Source: an uncultured Nitrospiraceae bacterium
GTDB lineage: Bacteria; Nitrospirota; Thermodesulfovibrionia; Thermodesulfovibrionales; Dissulfurispiraceae
Direction of reading: 5' to 3'
DNA: 64,000 nt
Assembly: GCA_903822005.1 (NCBI GenBank)
Contig: CAIJNL010000045.1
Span: 52,313-116,312, forward strand
Part shown: one piece after another, positions 14,496 to 23,377 of the stretch
Position numbering within the stretch: position 1 is the stretch's first letter
Layout of the letters: the number at the start of each line of letters is the position of its first letter
Notes under the pieces: generated by a model
The model's input: the letters and a program-made list of their open reading frames with translations, nothing else
What the model was told of the DNA's origin: nothing
Databases searched by the model: none
Translations under genes and position numbers: made by a program

Positions 14496-16403
14496 TCATT
14501 CATCTCCGCTATCCTGCCCCTGTAAAATTGTATCGAGAAACGCCCACCTCTCATAGGCAGCAGAAATCTCTTTATCAAGTACCTCAATCCGGGCCTTTGC
14601 CTCTGTCAAACCGCTGCCCTCTCTCCTGTAGAAATCGGGCGACGCAAGGCTTTCATAGATCCCCGCACGCTCTGATTCAAGAGCTTCGATGCGCGCTGGA
14701 AGCTCTTGAATCTCTTTATTTTCTTTGAATGTGAGTATGCGGGGACGCTCTTTCCGCACCCTGGGCCTGTCTGTTTTGCCGGCCTTGCCTGTTGAAACCG
14801 GAGCGGCCGGGCTGCGTTGGCGAAGCCAGTCGTCATACCCGCCCACATATTCCGCAAGACGCCCCTTGCCCTCAAAGGCGATGGTACTGGTAACAACATT
14901 ATTCAGAAATTCCCTGTCGTGGCTCACAAGCAGGACCGTGCCCTCATATTCCATCAGCATCTCCTCAAGAAGCTCGAGCGTGTCAATATCGAGATCATTG
15001 GTAGGTTCGTCCATCACCAGCACGTTGGAGGGTCTGGTGAAAAGTTTAGCGAGCAGGGCACGGTTCCTCTCTCCCCCAGAGAGCGTTCTTACGGGCATGC
15101 GCGCACGCTCGGGAGGAAATAGAAAATCTTCGAGATATCCTATTATATGACGGGTCCTGCCGTTGACCGTAACCTGCTCGGAACCCTCCCCCACATTATC
15201 TATTACCGACCTGTCGTCATCCAGCTGCATGCGATGCTGGTCGAAATAAGCGACCTCAAGGTTGACTCCCCTTCGTACAGAGCCCTGTTTCGGCTCAAGT
15301 GAACCGAGCAGAATCCTGAGCAGGGTAGTCTTACCAGAACCATTCGGACCGATGATACCTATCTTGTCTCCGCGCATGATGACCGTCGAAAAATCCAGTA
15401 TCACGGGAGGACCATCGTAGGAATATCCGATACCCTCAGCTTCGAGGACCAGTTTGCCGGACCTGCGCGCCTCATTCAGCCTCATGTCCGCACTGCCGGT
15501 CTGCTCTCTTCTGGCGAGCCTGTCGCGCCTCATCTCCTTCAGGGCGGTCACCCTTCCCTCATTGCGGGTGCGGCGTGCCTTTATTCCCTGCCTTATCCAG
15601 GCCTCTTCCTGCGCAAGCTTTTTGTCAAAGAGCGCGTTGTGAGTTGCCTCGGCATCGAGTTCAGCCTGCCTCCTCTTCAGATAAGTCCCGTAGTTTCCTG
15701 GCCAGTCAGTGACGCGTCCACGGTCGAGTTCGATAATGCGCGTTGCGAGAGTCTGCAGAAACCTTCGGTCATGGGTTATAAACAGCACGGCGCCCCGGAA
15801 TTCCCTGAGAGATTCCTCGAGCCAGTCTATTGAACTTATATCGAGATGATTGGTAGGCTCATCGAGCAGCAGCAGGTCCGGCTCGTTGACGAGCGCCCTC
15901 GCAAGCAGTACCCTTCTTTTATAGCCGCCCGACAGTGCATTTACCTGCGCGTCGGGATCAAGACCAAGACGCGACAGGACGGCATCGACTTTAAGATGCA
16001 TCTGCCAGCCGCCTTTAGACTCGATACTGTGCTGTATCCGCTCGAGGTCCGAAATAAGGCCGGCATCAGGCTCATGCGCAAGACGGTTGCTCAAGCTGTG
16101 GTATTCCGAAAGAAGTCCGACCATATCGCCGAGCCCGGCCGAGACAACTTCAAACACTGGTCCCGCCAGATCTTGCGGGACTTCCTGTGAAAGAGCGGCA
16201 AGCTTCAGCCCTTCCACGCGAACAACTTCACCTGCATCAGGGGACAACTCGCCGCTGATGATTTTCAGAAGGGTGGTCTTGCCCGCACCGTTTCGCCCCA
16301 GCAGGCAGACCCGTTCCCCGCGTTCGATCTGGAGGGTCACCCCGTCAAGGAGCTCAGGTCCGCCGAATGCGATCTTTACTTCCTGCAGGCTGATTAATGC
16401 CAC
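14496..16403 (-). CDS. uup: ABC-F ATPase, Uup type
   Basis: The 635-residue protein carries two ATP-binding cassettes, with Walker A at about 36-44 (GRNGAGKTT) and again near 346 (GPNGSGKTT), signature motifs LSGGYKRRVLLARAL and LSGGERNRALLAKL, and no membrane part. A C-terminal basic coiled coil (about 530-635) is typical of Uup, an ABC-F protein that acts on ribosomes and is linked to DNA branch handling. The start is GTG at 16403 behind GAGGTGA. The gene lies 43 bases downstream of the MgtC-like start and 48 bases past the greB stop in the same direction, so an operon greB-uup-mgtC is plausible. Confidence 0.9.
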   Translation of the reverse strand: MALISLQEVKIAFGGPELLDGVTLQIERGERVCLLGRNGAGKTTLLKIISGELSPDAGEVVRVEGLKLAALSQEVPQDLAGPVFEVVSAGLGDMVGLLSEYHSLSNRLAHEPDAGLISDLERIQHSIESKGGWQMHLKVDAVLSRLGLDPDAQVNALSGGYKRRVLLARALVNEPDLLLLDEPTNHLDISSIDWLEESLREFRGAVLFITHDRRFLQTLATRIIELDRGRVTDWPGNYGTYLKRRQAELDAEATHNALFDKKLAQEEAWIRQGIKARRTRNEGRVTALKEMRRDRLARREQTGSADMRLNEARRSGKLVLEAEGIGYSYDGPPVILDFSTVIMRGDKIGIIGPNGSGKTTLLRILLGSLEPKQGSVRRGVNLEVAYFDQHRMQLDDDRSVIDNVGEGSEQVTVNGRTRHIIGYLEDFLFPPERARMPVRTLSGGERNRALLAKLFTRPSNVLVMDEPTNDLDIDTLELLEEMLMEYEGTVLLVSHDREFLNNVVTSTIAFEGKGRLAEYVGGYDDWLRQRSPAAPVSTGKAGKTDRPRVRKERPRILTFKENKEIQELPARIEALESERAGIYESLASPDFYRREGSGLTEAKARIEVLDKEISAAYERWAFLDTILQGQDSGDE

Positions 16404-16451
16404 TTGTCACCTCTATATTATGCGGCAGACCGGAAGACTGAAATCTCGGGC

Positions 16452-16946
16452 TTAAAATTTTATGGATGTCACAAAAAAAGTCGCCGTGCCGTTAGGCCTT
16501 TTAACTACTATTTCATCACCTTCAGACCTGCGCATCAGTGCCTTTGCCATTGGAGAATCAATACTGATAAACCCCTTGTCAGCGTCGCTTTCATCAGGGC
16601 CCACAATGCGATACCTGTAAGAGGTTCCCTCTTCATCCTCAAGTTCGACCCATGCCCCGAAATAGACCTTAGAGTTGTCCTCCGGCGTCCTGTCTACAAC
16701 CTTTAATTCACCAAGTCGTTTTGAGAGGAAGCGTATCCGGGAATCGATCTGTCGAAGCTGTTTTTTGCCATAGATATATTCGGCGTTTTCGGAACGGTCC
16801 CCCATGGCAGCCGCTTCGGCAACAGCCTGGGTGACCTGGGGGCGTTTCACCTTCCAGAGATATGACAATTCATCACTCAGGCGCTTTTGCCCTTCGGGTG
16901 TAATGTAGGGTGACGATGCAGGTTTTGCGGGTAATGGCTTTCTCAT
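16452..16946 (-). CDS. greB: Transcription elongation factor GreB
   Basis: The 164-residue protein has the Gre layout: N-terminal coiled coil with the acidic tip (VAEAAAMGDRSENAEYIYGK) that enters the RNA polymerase secondary channel and restores backtracked complexes, followed by a FKBP-like C-terminal domain (YRIVGPDESDADKGFISIDS, ALMRRSEGDEIVVKRP). The YxYGKKQLRxIDxRIRFL run separates GreB from GreA. It heads a likely operon with the Uup gene. No greA is seen in the window. Confidence 0.92.
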   Translation of the reverse strand: MRKPLPAKPASSPYITPEGQKRLSDELSYLWKVKRPQVTQAVAEAAAMGDRSENAEYIYGKKQLRQIDSRIRFLSKRLGELKVVDRTPEDNSKVYFGAWVELEDEEGTSYRYRIVGPDESDADKGFISIDSPMAKALMRRSEGDEIVVKRPNGTATFFVTSIKF

Positions 16947-17107
16947 GTAACCTTTATTTTACATGAGACACGATGAATCATGCCTTTCAGGGGCTTGCGG
17001 CCCTGACACATTTTTGCAGTTCAGGCGTTATAAAGTTACAATAGTATACAGGGTTCGGTTATAGCCGGGCGCAAACTGCTAATTATCCCGAAGAAAAAGG
17101 AGTCACA

Positions 17108-17311
17108 ATGGCAAAATATACAGCAATAATAAGCGAGGATACCCGTCAAAGGATTCTCGAGCTGCCCAGAGGCGTAAAATTCGGCCAATACATGGAGAAA
17201 GCTATCATTTTTTTTGCCGAAGAGCTGGAGAAAAACCCGGACCTGCTGCCTGAGAATTTTATTCTTACCGTGACACCCCGTAAGGATACATCCGCCAAAA
17301 AAAAGAAATAA
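17108..17311 (+). CDS. Small basic protein of unknown function
   Basis: The 67-residue protein (MAKYTAIISEDTRQRILELP...) starts 4 bases after AAGGAGT and ends in a Lys-rich tail (TSAKKKK). The middle contains KFGQYMEKAIIFFAEELEKN, a probable amphipathic helix. It is flanked by greB on the other strand and a strong hairpin. The size and charge suggest a nucleic-acid-binding or regulatory role, but no known fold is clear. Confidence 0.6.
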   Translation: MAKYTAIISEDTRQRILELPRGVKFGQYMEKAIIFFAEELEKNPDLLPENFILTVTPRKDTSAKKKK

Positions 17312-17342
17312 CCGGAAGTGTTGCAATTCAGCAATGGGTTCC

Positions 17343-17374
17343 CGCGGAGGCAGCATTGAAATACTGCCTCCGCG
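17343..17374. terminator. Bidirectional hairpin between convergent genes
   Basis: CGCGGAGGCAG (17343-17353) pairs perfectly with CTGCCTCCGCG (17364-17374) around a 10-base loop. It sits between the small gene ending at 17311 and the citrate synthase stop at 17410. T-runs are absent on both sides. Confidence 0.6.
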
Positions 17375-17409
17375 TATCAGCCCAGAAAATCCCCTGGCAG
17401 CTTCTTTGC

Positions 17410-18756
17410 TTATCCACGATTGAAAAGCGGAACGTAATCCTTTCTTCCCTTGAGCGAAGTTACATATGAGGGACGAATGATCCTGCCCTGGATGATCTCT
17501 TCAATCCGGTGGGCGGTCCAGCCTGACACCCTCGCCATAGCAAATATCGGCGTAAACAGCTCCTTCGGTATACCCATGCAGTCATATACAAACCCTGAAT
17601 AGAAATCTACATTCACGCAGACCGTCTTGCCCTTTCGCTCATACACAAGCCCCGGCGCGATGCTCGCAATCTTCCTGAACAGATTAAACTCATCCAGACG
17701 ATCTGCAGCCTCTGCAAGCTCTCCTGCCTTGTTCTCAAGATATACAGCCCTCGGGTCGGACACGGTATAAACCGCATGACCGATACCGTATATCTTGCCG
17801 GATTTGTCCCCGACCTCTTTATTGAGTATCTTTTCGAGATAGGCCGTGACCTCCGCATCGCTGTCCCAGTTTCTTACCTTGCGCTTGATGTCCGTCATCA
17901 TGGTCATGACCGCTTCATTCGCGCCGCCATGAAGATGCCCTGACAGAGACCCGATGCCTGCACAGATCGCCATGTAGGAATTGGCCCCAGATGATGACAC
18001 GCACCGTGTAGAAAACGTTGAGTTGTTGCCTCCGCCATGTTCTGCATGGAATATCAGCATCGTGTCAAAAAGCTCCGCTGTGGCCCTGTCAGGCTCCTTG
18101 CCCTTAAGCAGAGTCAGAAATATCTCGGCTGTGCTCTTGTCAGATGCCGGCTCTTTCAGTTTTTTGACGTCTTTCTTCCAAAGCTTTGCCCCAAGATAGT
18201 TATAGGCAATAATGGTCGGAAACTTTGCGATCAGGTCTATGCACTGCCGCGTCACATCATTCATGTCAGTAGAGTTGGGCTTCCTGTCAAAAAGATGCAT
18301 CGCAGAGACGATAGTATGCAGGGAGCCCATCTGGTCGTCATGCGCAGGCCTGTTAAGTATCATCTCTTTCACCTCTTTCGGAAGCAGACGCCTCTTTCCG
18401 AGCAGCTGCGAAAAAGCATTCAGGTCCCGCCTGGTCGGAAGCACTCCGGTCAGCAGCAGATACACCACCTCTTCAAACCCGAACCTCTTCTCTATCTCCT
18501 TCTGCTTCACAAGGGTGTCAACATCATACCCGCAATAGAAAAGCTTTCCTGCCACTGGCTTGACATGCTCGATCCCGTCGCCCTGCGCGATCTTTTCATA
18601 CCCGATTACCTGCCCCTTGCTGGTAATGCCGACAAACACTCCTGTGCCGTCCTCATTCCTGAGCCCAAGCTTGATGTTCTTTTCCTTAACAAGCTTCGGG
18701 TCCACCTTGTCATGAAGCAACGCAAGATCCTGGACTTTTTTCAGTATTGGTTCCAT
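17410..18756 (-). CDS. gltA: Citrate synthase
   Basis: The 448-residue enzyme joins acetyl-CoA and oxaloacetate to citrate. Active-site motifs are visible: HAEHGGGNNSTFSTR, GSLSGHLHGGANEAV and GIGHAVY supply catalytic His residues, and VNVDFYSGFVYDCMGIP supplies the catalytic Asp. An N-terminal extension of about 60 residues precedes the core. ATG 18756 is 9 bases after AAGGAG; TTG at 18762 is only 3 bases away from it. The family also includes 2-methylcitrate synthase; the neighbours give no propionate link. Upstream bases to 18959 show no gene. Confidence 0.9.
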   Translation of the reverse strand: MEPILKKVQDLALLHDKVDPKLVKEKNIKLGLRNEDGTGVFVGITSKGQVIGYEKIAQGDGIEHVKPVAGKLFYCGYDVDTLVKQKEIEKRFGFEEVVYLLLTGVLPTRRDLNAFSQLLGKRRLLPKEVKEMILNRPAHDDQMGSLHTIVSAMHLFDRKPNSTDMNDVTRQCIDLIAKFPTIIAYNYLGAKLWKKDVKKLKEPASDKSTAEIFLTLLKGKEPDRATAELFDTMLIFHAEHGGGNNSTFSTRCVSSSGANSYMAICAGIGSLSGHLHGGANEAVMTMMTDIKRKVRNWDSDAEVTAYLEKILNKEVGDKSGKIYGIGHAVYTVSDPRAVYLENKAGELAEAADRLDEFNLFRKIASIAPGLVYERKGKTVCVNVDFYSGFVYDCMGIPKELFTPIFAMARVSGWTAHRIEEIIQGRIIRPSYVTSLKGRKDYVPLFNRG

Positions 18757-18959
18757 GTCCAATCACTCCTTCAAATTTTATTGGTAGTTGGTACGGTACA
18801 ACCCGGCAAGCAGCACATATGTCTGGAATACAGCGGTTTTAATTCTACTTCAAGAAAACCGCACAGGACATAAAAATTATAACATTTTTTCTTGCTTTTG
18901 CCAGTTGTTTGTTCCATAATTATATACACCTTGCAATACTACTGCGACGGGAAGGAAAA

Positions 18960-19355
18960 ATGCGAAATCTTTTCATCATTTTGACGGCCGTCTTTGTGCT
19001 TGCTGCATGCAGCGCCAATATACGCGAAGAGTTCGACCCCGCGTTCACCAAATATAATGATATACTCGCCAGAAATGACCTGCAGGCCTCAATCATGTTC
19101 GTGGCCGACAAGGCCAAAGAAGAGTATATCAAAAGTGCTGACGCGGCTAAAGAGGCCAGGGTTTTCGAATACCGCATTATAGACAAGAAGGTAGATGAAC
19201 CAACGCGCAAAGCGCGGGTGAATGTTGAACTCGAGTACTACATGAACTACTCCAACAGGGTTAAGACCTTGCGCTATGTACAGGAGTGGATCTGGATTGA
19301 AGAAAAGGACCTTAAAGACTGGCGGCTGCTCACCCCTTTGCCTGCCTTCAAATAA
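18960..19355 (+). CDS. Small lipoprotein of unknown function
   Basis: The 131-residue product begins MRNLFIILTAVFVLAACSAN, a lipoprotein signal with lipobox LAAC at residues 14-17. The mature part is helical then beta-rich, with KARVNVELEYYMNYSNRVKT and YVQEWIWIEEKDLKDWRL. The pattern could fit a cystatin/NTF2-like fold, but I cannot assign a family. ATG 18960 follows GGGAAGGA. It lies alone between citrate synthase and the JAMM-like gene. Confidence 0.75.
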   Translation: MRNLFIILTAVFVLAACSANIREEFDPAFTKYNDILARNDLQASIMFVADKAKEEYIKSADAAKEARVFEYRIIDKKVDEPTRKARVNVELEYYMNYSNRVKTLRYVQEWIWIEEKDLKDWRLLTPLPAFK

Positions 19356-19510
19356 GCGATATTCGCCCATATCTGCAGTTAAATCAGTAACTTGCAAAAA
19401 CCTGACTGCTCCGCAGCAACCGTAGGACAACTTCTGTCAGATATTCCGCAAGGTCCCGTATTACCAAAGGGATTGACTCCGATGGACTATAATTATATCC
19501 TTTTATAGAT

Positions 19511-20011
19511 ATGAATAGTGTAAAAATCAGTGAAAAAGCAATGAAAAGCCTGACCTCTCACGCAACAAAAGGCTACGAAAGCTCATATAAAAAAGAGGTC
19601 GGGGGTTTCCTATTGGGGCAAATCAACGGCAAGGGCCATTATATACGGGAGGCGGTTTCATATAATACCAGGAATGCGGCCCGGACTTACTGGTCCCCCA
19701 ATGGCTGGCATATGAAAAGGAAAGGTGCATTGCTGGAACAAAAAACGGGGTACAAATGGATAGGCGCATATCACAGCCATCCCGAGACCGCCGGGCATGC
19801 GAGCACCCGGCAGTCTGCAGAGGACAGAGAATCTCATATATCATCAGACTACCCGCTTGAGATCATCATAGGGGTCACTCCTTCTCCAATGAAATCTCCT
19901 GCCTCCTGTTTTACTATTCAGGACAGTGAATCCGGATATTATTACGCTATCTGCGCTCATATCAAAGACGGCGAAAATAAAATCAGGAGAATAAAGGTTG
20001 AGGAAGTCTGA
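19511..20011 (+). CDS. JAMM/MPN domain protein with altered metal motif
   Basis: The 166-residue protein has the Mov34/MPN fold pattern: EVGGFLLGQI with the general base Glu29, then WIGAYHSHPETAGHASTRQS followed by AED. In active JAMM proteases the metal site is HxHx7SxxD. Here the two His are present and Ser is at the right place, but Gln stands where the Asp should be; Ser and Asp occur four residues later instead. The site may have a longer loop, or the zinc site may be lost. Active relatives remove ubiquitin-like tags or process cysteine-carrier proteins. TATAAT at 19488-19493 lies 17 bases before the start and no ribosome site is seen. Confidence 0.75.
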   Translation: MNSVKISEKAMKSLTSHATKGYESSYKKEVGGFLLGQINGKGHYIREAVSYNTRNAARTYWSPNGWHMKRKGALLEQKTGYKWIGAYHSHPETAGHASTRQSAEDRESHISSDYPLEIIIGVTPSPMKSPASCFTIQDSESGYYYAICAHIKDGENKIRRIKVEEV

Positions 20012-20070
20012 CACAAATTCAGGCAAGCCCCGTTGACAATAGCGGCCGCTTTAACGGAGAATTACTGTTT

Positions 20071-20103
20071 ATGAAAATTGGAAGGTGGGTTATGCGTGGT
20101 TAA
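20071..20103 (+). CDS. Possible 10-residue leader peptide
   Basis: ATG at 20071 follows CGGAGAATTACTGTTT and encodes MKIGRWVMRG before TAA at 20101-20103. It overlaps the GTG start of the next gene at 20096, so ribosomes ending here could restart there. It may be a chance frame. Confidence 0.25.
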   Translation: MKIGRWVMRG

Positions 20104-22129
20104 CAAATCCCTTTATGGCCTGACTATCTTCGTCAGCGCCTTTCTATTGTTCCAGGTCCAGCCTATGATCGCGAAGATGATACTTCCGTGGTTTGGAGGG
20201 GCGGCTTCCGTCTGGATAACCTGCATGTTATTTTTTCAGCTGGTCCTCCTTTTCGGATATATATACGCCCACTGGCTGATCAGCTTTTTGAAACCTTGGG
20301 GCCAGGTATTTGTTCATGTTCTTTTTGTCGGGGTGAGTCTTTTATTTCTGCCCGTCACTCCAAGTCAGGGGCTCAAATTAATGGGCGATTCCGATCCTAT
20401 GATTCATCTGCTCATCATACTTATTGCCTCGGTGGGATTGCCCTATTTTCTGCTTTCCACGACCAGCCCGTTGCTCCAGAGCTGGTATGCCCGGACCTAT
20501 CAGGCCGCCATACCTTACCGTCTGTTTGCTCTCTCCAATTTCTCCTCGCTTCTCGGCCTGGTCGCATATCCGTTTGTTATTGAGCCGTATCTGACACTTT
20601 CCCAACAATCAGATATCTGGTCGTGGTCTTATGCCCTGTTCGCACTGACATGCATTATTACGGCATTGCTGGGTATAAAACAGAAACATATACTCGTGTC
20701 TCATGTGGACCTGAAGGTCAGCGGACCTGAAAAAGCAGTCGACAAACCGACAGCCAGGGAGAATCTGGTCTGGTTTTTGTTGTCTACTTGCTCATCCGTA
20801 ATGCTGCTGTCGACAACAAACCATCTTACCCAGAACATCGCGTCCATTCCTTTCCTCTGGATATTGCCGCTGACGCTCTACCTGCTGAGTTTTACCCTCT
20901 GTTTTGATCGCAGCGGCTGGTACCGCAGAAACTGGTATGTCTGGATAGTAACGATTGTCGTCGGAACAATGGCCTATGTCATAGCAGTTTGTGACTACAA
21001 TGATGACATCACGCAGACAATCTCACTATTCTGCGCAGGCCTCTTTCTCTGCTGCATGTTCTGTCACGGAGAGCTTGCGTCCCGAAAACCGATGCCCCGT
21101 TATCTCACAGGCTTTTATTTAATGATTTCGGCCGGAGGGGCAGCCGGAGGCATCCTGGTCGGCGTAGTGGTGCCAAAGGTGCTTTCGGGCCCATTCGAAC
21201 TCTCCATAGCGTTGATTGCGTGCGCTGTATTGCTGTTTGCCATGAATTTCAGAAAAAAGATCTTGACGGACATCGTCTGCGCGGCCCTGATTGCCGGGAC
21301 CATGCTCTCTACTGTTTCATACCTCATATCTTTTACGGAAAACGCCCGTTTGCTGGTTAGAGATTTTTACGGGAACCTGATGGTCGTTGTTGCTGACCCG
21401 GGTGAAGAATATGAAGTCCGTACCCTTGTGCATGGCATAATAAATCATGGCATACAGTTTACCAACCCCGAGTGGAGCAATGGACATTTTTCTTATTTTT
21501 CTGATCTCTCCGGCATTGGCATGGCAATTAACAACCTGCAACCCGGCCCGAGAAATATAGGGGTGCTGGGCCTGGGCGTCGGAGCTATTGCCGCATACGG
21601 CAGAGAGGGTGATACGTTCAGATTTTATGAAATAGACCCGCTTGTCGAAAAGGTGGCACGCCAGGAGTTTACCTACCTCTCGGGATGCCGGGGCAAGGTT
21701 GATGTCCTCATAGGCGACGGCCGGCTGCTGCTCGAACAGGACCACAACCAAAAATTCGACCTGCTCGCAATAGATGCTTTTTCGGGTGATTCAGTCCCGT
21801 TGCATCTGCTCACGATTGAGGCCATGAAACTCTATTTCAGCCGTCTCAAACCGGATGGCATACTGGCTCTTAATATAACCAACCGGCACATAGATCTTGG
21901 ACCGGTCCTGGCGCTTGCGGGAAATGAACTTGGCAAGCGTGCCATCCTGATTTTTCATCCGGGCGACATGGAAAATTATATTTACAGCACTGACTGGGTC
22001 CTTATGACGTCCAGGCGCGATCTGCTCAAGATACCGGAGATCAGGAATGCTGCCACCACGTTGGAGGCCATGCCTGGCATTCGCCTCTGGACTGACGACT
22101 ACAGCAATCTTGTCCAGATACTGAAATAA
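20096..22129 (+). CDS. Fused MFS-like membrane / spermidine synthase-like protein
   Basis: The 677-residue protein has an N-terminal membrane part (about 1-420, some 11-12 helices; QVQPMIAKMILPWFGGAASV is typical of this fusion family) and a C-terminal Rossmann domain at about 425-677 like spermidine synthase (VLGLGVGAIAAYG, FYEIDPLVEKVAR, IGDGRLLLE, LLAIDAFSGDSVPLHLLT). The glycine-rich motif and the Asp/Glu positions suit a nucleotide such as decarboxylated SAM, but the product is unknown. The start is unclear: GTG 20096 has GGAAGGTGG upstream, TTG 20078 is also in frame, and the only nearby ATG is out of frame. It overlaps a possible 10-residue leader. Confidence 0.85.
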   Translation: MVNKSLYGLTIFVSAFLLFQVQPMIAKMILPWFGGAASVWITCMLFFQLVLLFGYIYAHWLISFLKPWGQVFVHVLFVGVSLLFLPVTPSQGLKLMGDSDPMIHLLIILIASVGLPYFLLSTTSPLLQSWYARTYQAAIPYRLFALSNFSSLLGLVAYPFVIEPYLTLSQQSDIWSWSYALFALTCIITALLGIKQKHILVSHVDLKVSGPEKAVDKPTARENLVWFLLSTCSSVMLLSTTNHLTQNIASIPFLWILPLTLYLLSFTLCFDRSGWYRRNWYVWIVTIVVGTMAYVIAVCDYNDDITQTISLFCAGLFLCCMFCHGELASRKPMPRYLTGFYLMISAGGAAGGILVGVVVPKVLSGPFELSIALIACAVLLFAMNFRKKILTDIVCAALIAGTMLSTVSYLISFTENARLLVRDFYGNLMVVVADPGEEYEVRTLVHGIINHGIQFTNPEWSNGHFSYFSDLSGIGMAINNLQPGPRNIGVLGLGVGAIAAYGREGDTFRFYEIDPLVEKVARQEFTYLSGCRGKVDVLIGDGRLLLEQDHNQKFDLLAIDAFSGDSVPLHLLTIEAMKLYFSRLKPDGILALNITNRHIDLGPVLALAGNELGKRAILIFHPGDMENYIYSTDWVLMTSRRDLLKIPEIRNAATTLEAMPGIRLWTDDYSNLVQILK

Positions 22130-22241
22130 GTGCGGCCCTCTTCCACGCCGTTTCTTGTGTTATTGAACCTGCTGTGATATTATTTGCATAATACGCACCG
22201 AATGACTAACCTGTAACCTGGAAACAATTTCAAGGAGGTAT

Positions 22242-23213
22242 ATGATTTTGAAACGCATACTTTTTCTAATGAGCTGTTTTATAGCCGTGGTCTGCATGCC
22301 TGCAGCGGCCCTGTCGATAAGTATCAACATCGGCATTCCTGTGCCTCCTCCGCCGCCAATTTATGTGCCGGGACCGCCTTCCCCCCCGTCTCCTCCACCA
22401 CCGCCACCGGCCCCTTATGTTGAGCCCGTGCCGCAACAGCAATATCCTCAGGAACAGCAATATCCTCAGGAGCAGCAGTATCCTCAGGAGCAGCAGTATC
22501 CTGCAGAGGAATATATCCCTGAAGGAGACCCGACTCCTCCTCCGCCTCTCGCAACTCAGGAACCCGAGCTGGTAGTAGTTCCGAGCGGAGAAGCGCAGGT
22601 ATATATGGTGCCGAATACGGTCGGCGTATACTTCTATGGCGGCAGCTGGTACAGATATCACCACGGCGTATGGTTCACGGCCGGAGGCTATAATGCGCCA
22701 TGGGCAGTTGTGCAGACGCCCGCTGTGCCGTCGTTTGTTGTCGGCATTTCGCCCGCTTATGCCTTATACCTGCCGCCTGCTTACCCTCGAATCCATTATC
22801 GCGAATTCAACAGCAACTGGCGCTCGTGGGACCGCGAACGCCGTTGGCAGAGAGAGCGCTGGTATCAGAATGAGAGAAGGGCTGAGGTCAGACAGGCCCG
22901 TGAACGCCAGGCGCGTGAAAGGATGCAAAGAGACCGGCAGCTCAGGGACCAGCGGATCAAAGAGAGAGACCGACGCACACACAGGTCCGGGCCTCAGGGA
23001 CCGGGCAGGACTGATCGCGGAGGACAGTATAAAGGCGGTCAGCAGGACCACATGAAACAGAACAAATCCGGCCCGGCTGGCACGCATAAGTCCGGTCAGT
23101 TTGACCGCGGTCAGAAGAACCAGCCCAAACAAATGGACAAGCAGAAACAGATACAGAAGTCACAACCGAAGCAGCACGACAAGCCTCATGATAAGGACAA
23201 AATAGTTAAGTAA
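22242..23213 (+). CDS. Secreted protein of the VYMVP family with Pro/Gln repeats
   Basis: The 323-residue product has a signal peptide (about 1-24), a Pro-rich region, a four-fold QQYPQE repeat (about residues 66-89) and a folded part with PSGEAQVYMVPNTVGVYFYG, GSWYRYHHGVWFTAGGY and FNSNWRSWDRERRWQRERW. It ends in about 110 basic, Gln-, Gly- and Lys-rich residues. VYMVP, the WYR...G.W module and NWxxWxRE(R/K)xW are in the same order as in the protein at 2744, marking a paralog family. ATG 22242 follows AAGGAGG. It has no sigma-54 control region here, unlike its paralog. Role unknown; an envelope or matrix-associated role is inferred. Confidence 0.8.
   Translation: MILKRILFLMSCFIAVVCMPAAALSISINIGIPVPPPPPIYVPGPPSPPSPPPPPPAPYVEPVPQQQYPQEQQYPQEQQYPQEQQYPAEEYIPEGDPTPPPPLATQEPELVVVPSGEAQVYMVPNTVGVYFYGGSWYRYHHGVWFTAGGYNAPWAVVQTPAVPSFVVGISPAYALYLPPAYPRIHYREFNSNWRSWDRERRWQRERWYQNERRAEVRQARERQARERMQRDRQLRDQRIKERDRRTHRSGPQGPGRTDRGGQYKGGQQDHMKQNKSGPAGTHKSGQFDRGQKNQPKQMDKQKQIQKSQPKQHDKPHDKDKIVK
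22437..22508 (+). repeat. Four 18-bp in-frame repeats
   Basis: Four units of CAGCAATATCCTCAGGAA type encode QQYPQE three times and QQYPAE once. Third-position changes (CAA/CAG, GAA/GAG) rise toward the 3' side, which suggests expansion by slippage or unequal crossing over rather than a very recent burst. Confidence 0.85.
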
Positions 23214-23234
23214 CCATCAGGAAAGATGCTGGAC

Positions 23235-23270
23235 AGCGAGGGCGCCCGAAAAGCTCCCTCGCTTTTTTTT
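23235..23270 (+). terminator. Rho-independent terminator
   Basis: AGCGAGGG (23235-23242) pairs with CCCTCGCT (23256-23263) and a run of eight T follows to 23270. It ends the VYMVP family gene. Confidence 0.85.
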
Positions 23271-23377
23271 GCTCTGCAGAAATAATGCGCTCTGCTTAAC
23301 TTTTACACCTGTTTTTATGTTATATTTCAGCAGGCATATGTTACCATTAGTCACGATTCAGGAAAGGCCGGAATATC

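Noticed and set aside
18037..18873. 278-codon frame antisense to citrate synthase
   Set aside because: Shadow of gltA; no start signal or domain.
22437..22508. Short tandem repeats considered as CRISPR
   Set aside because: The units are adjacent without spacers and encode QQYPQE in frame.
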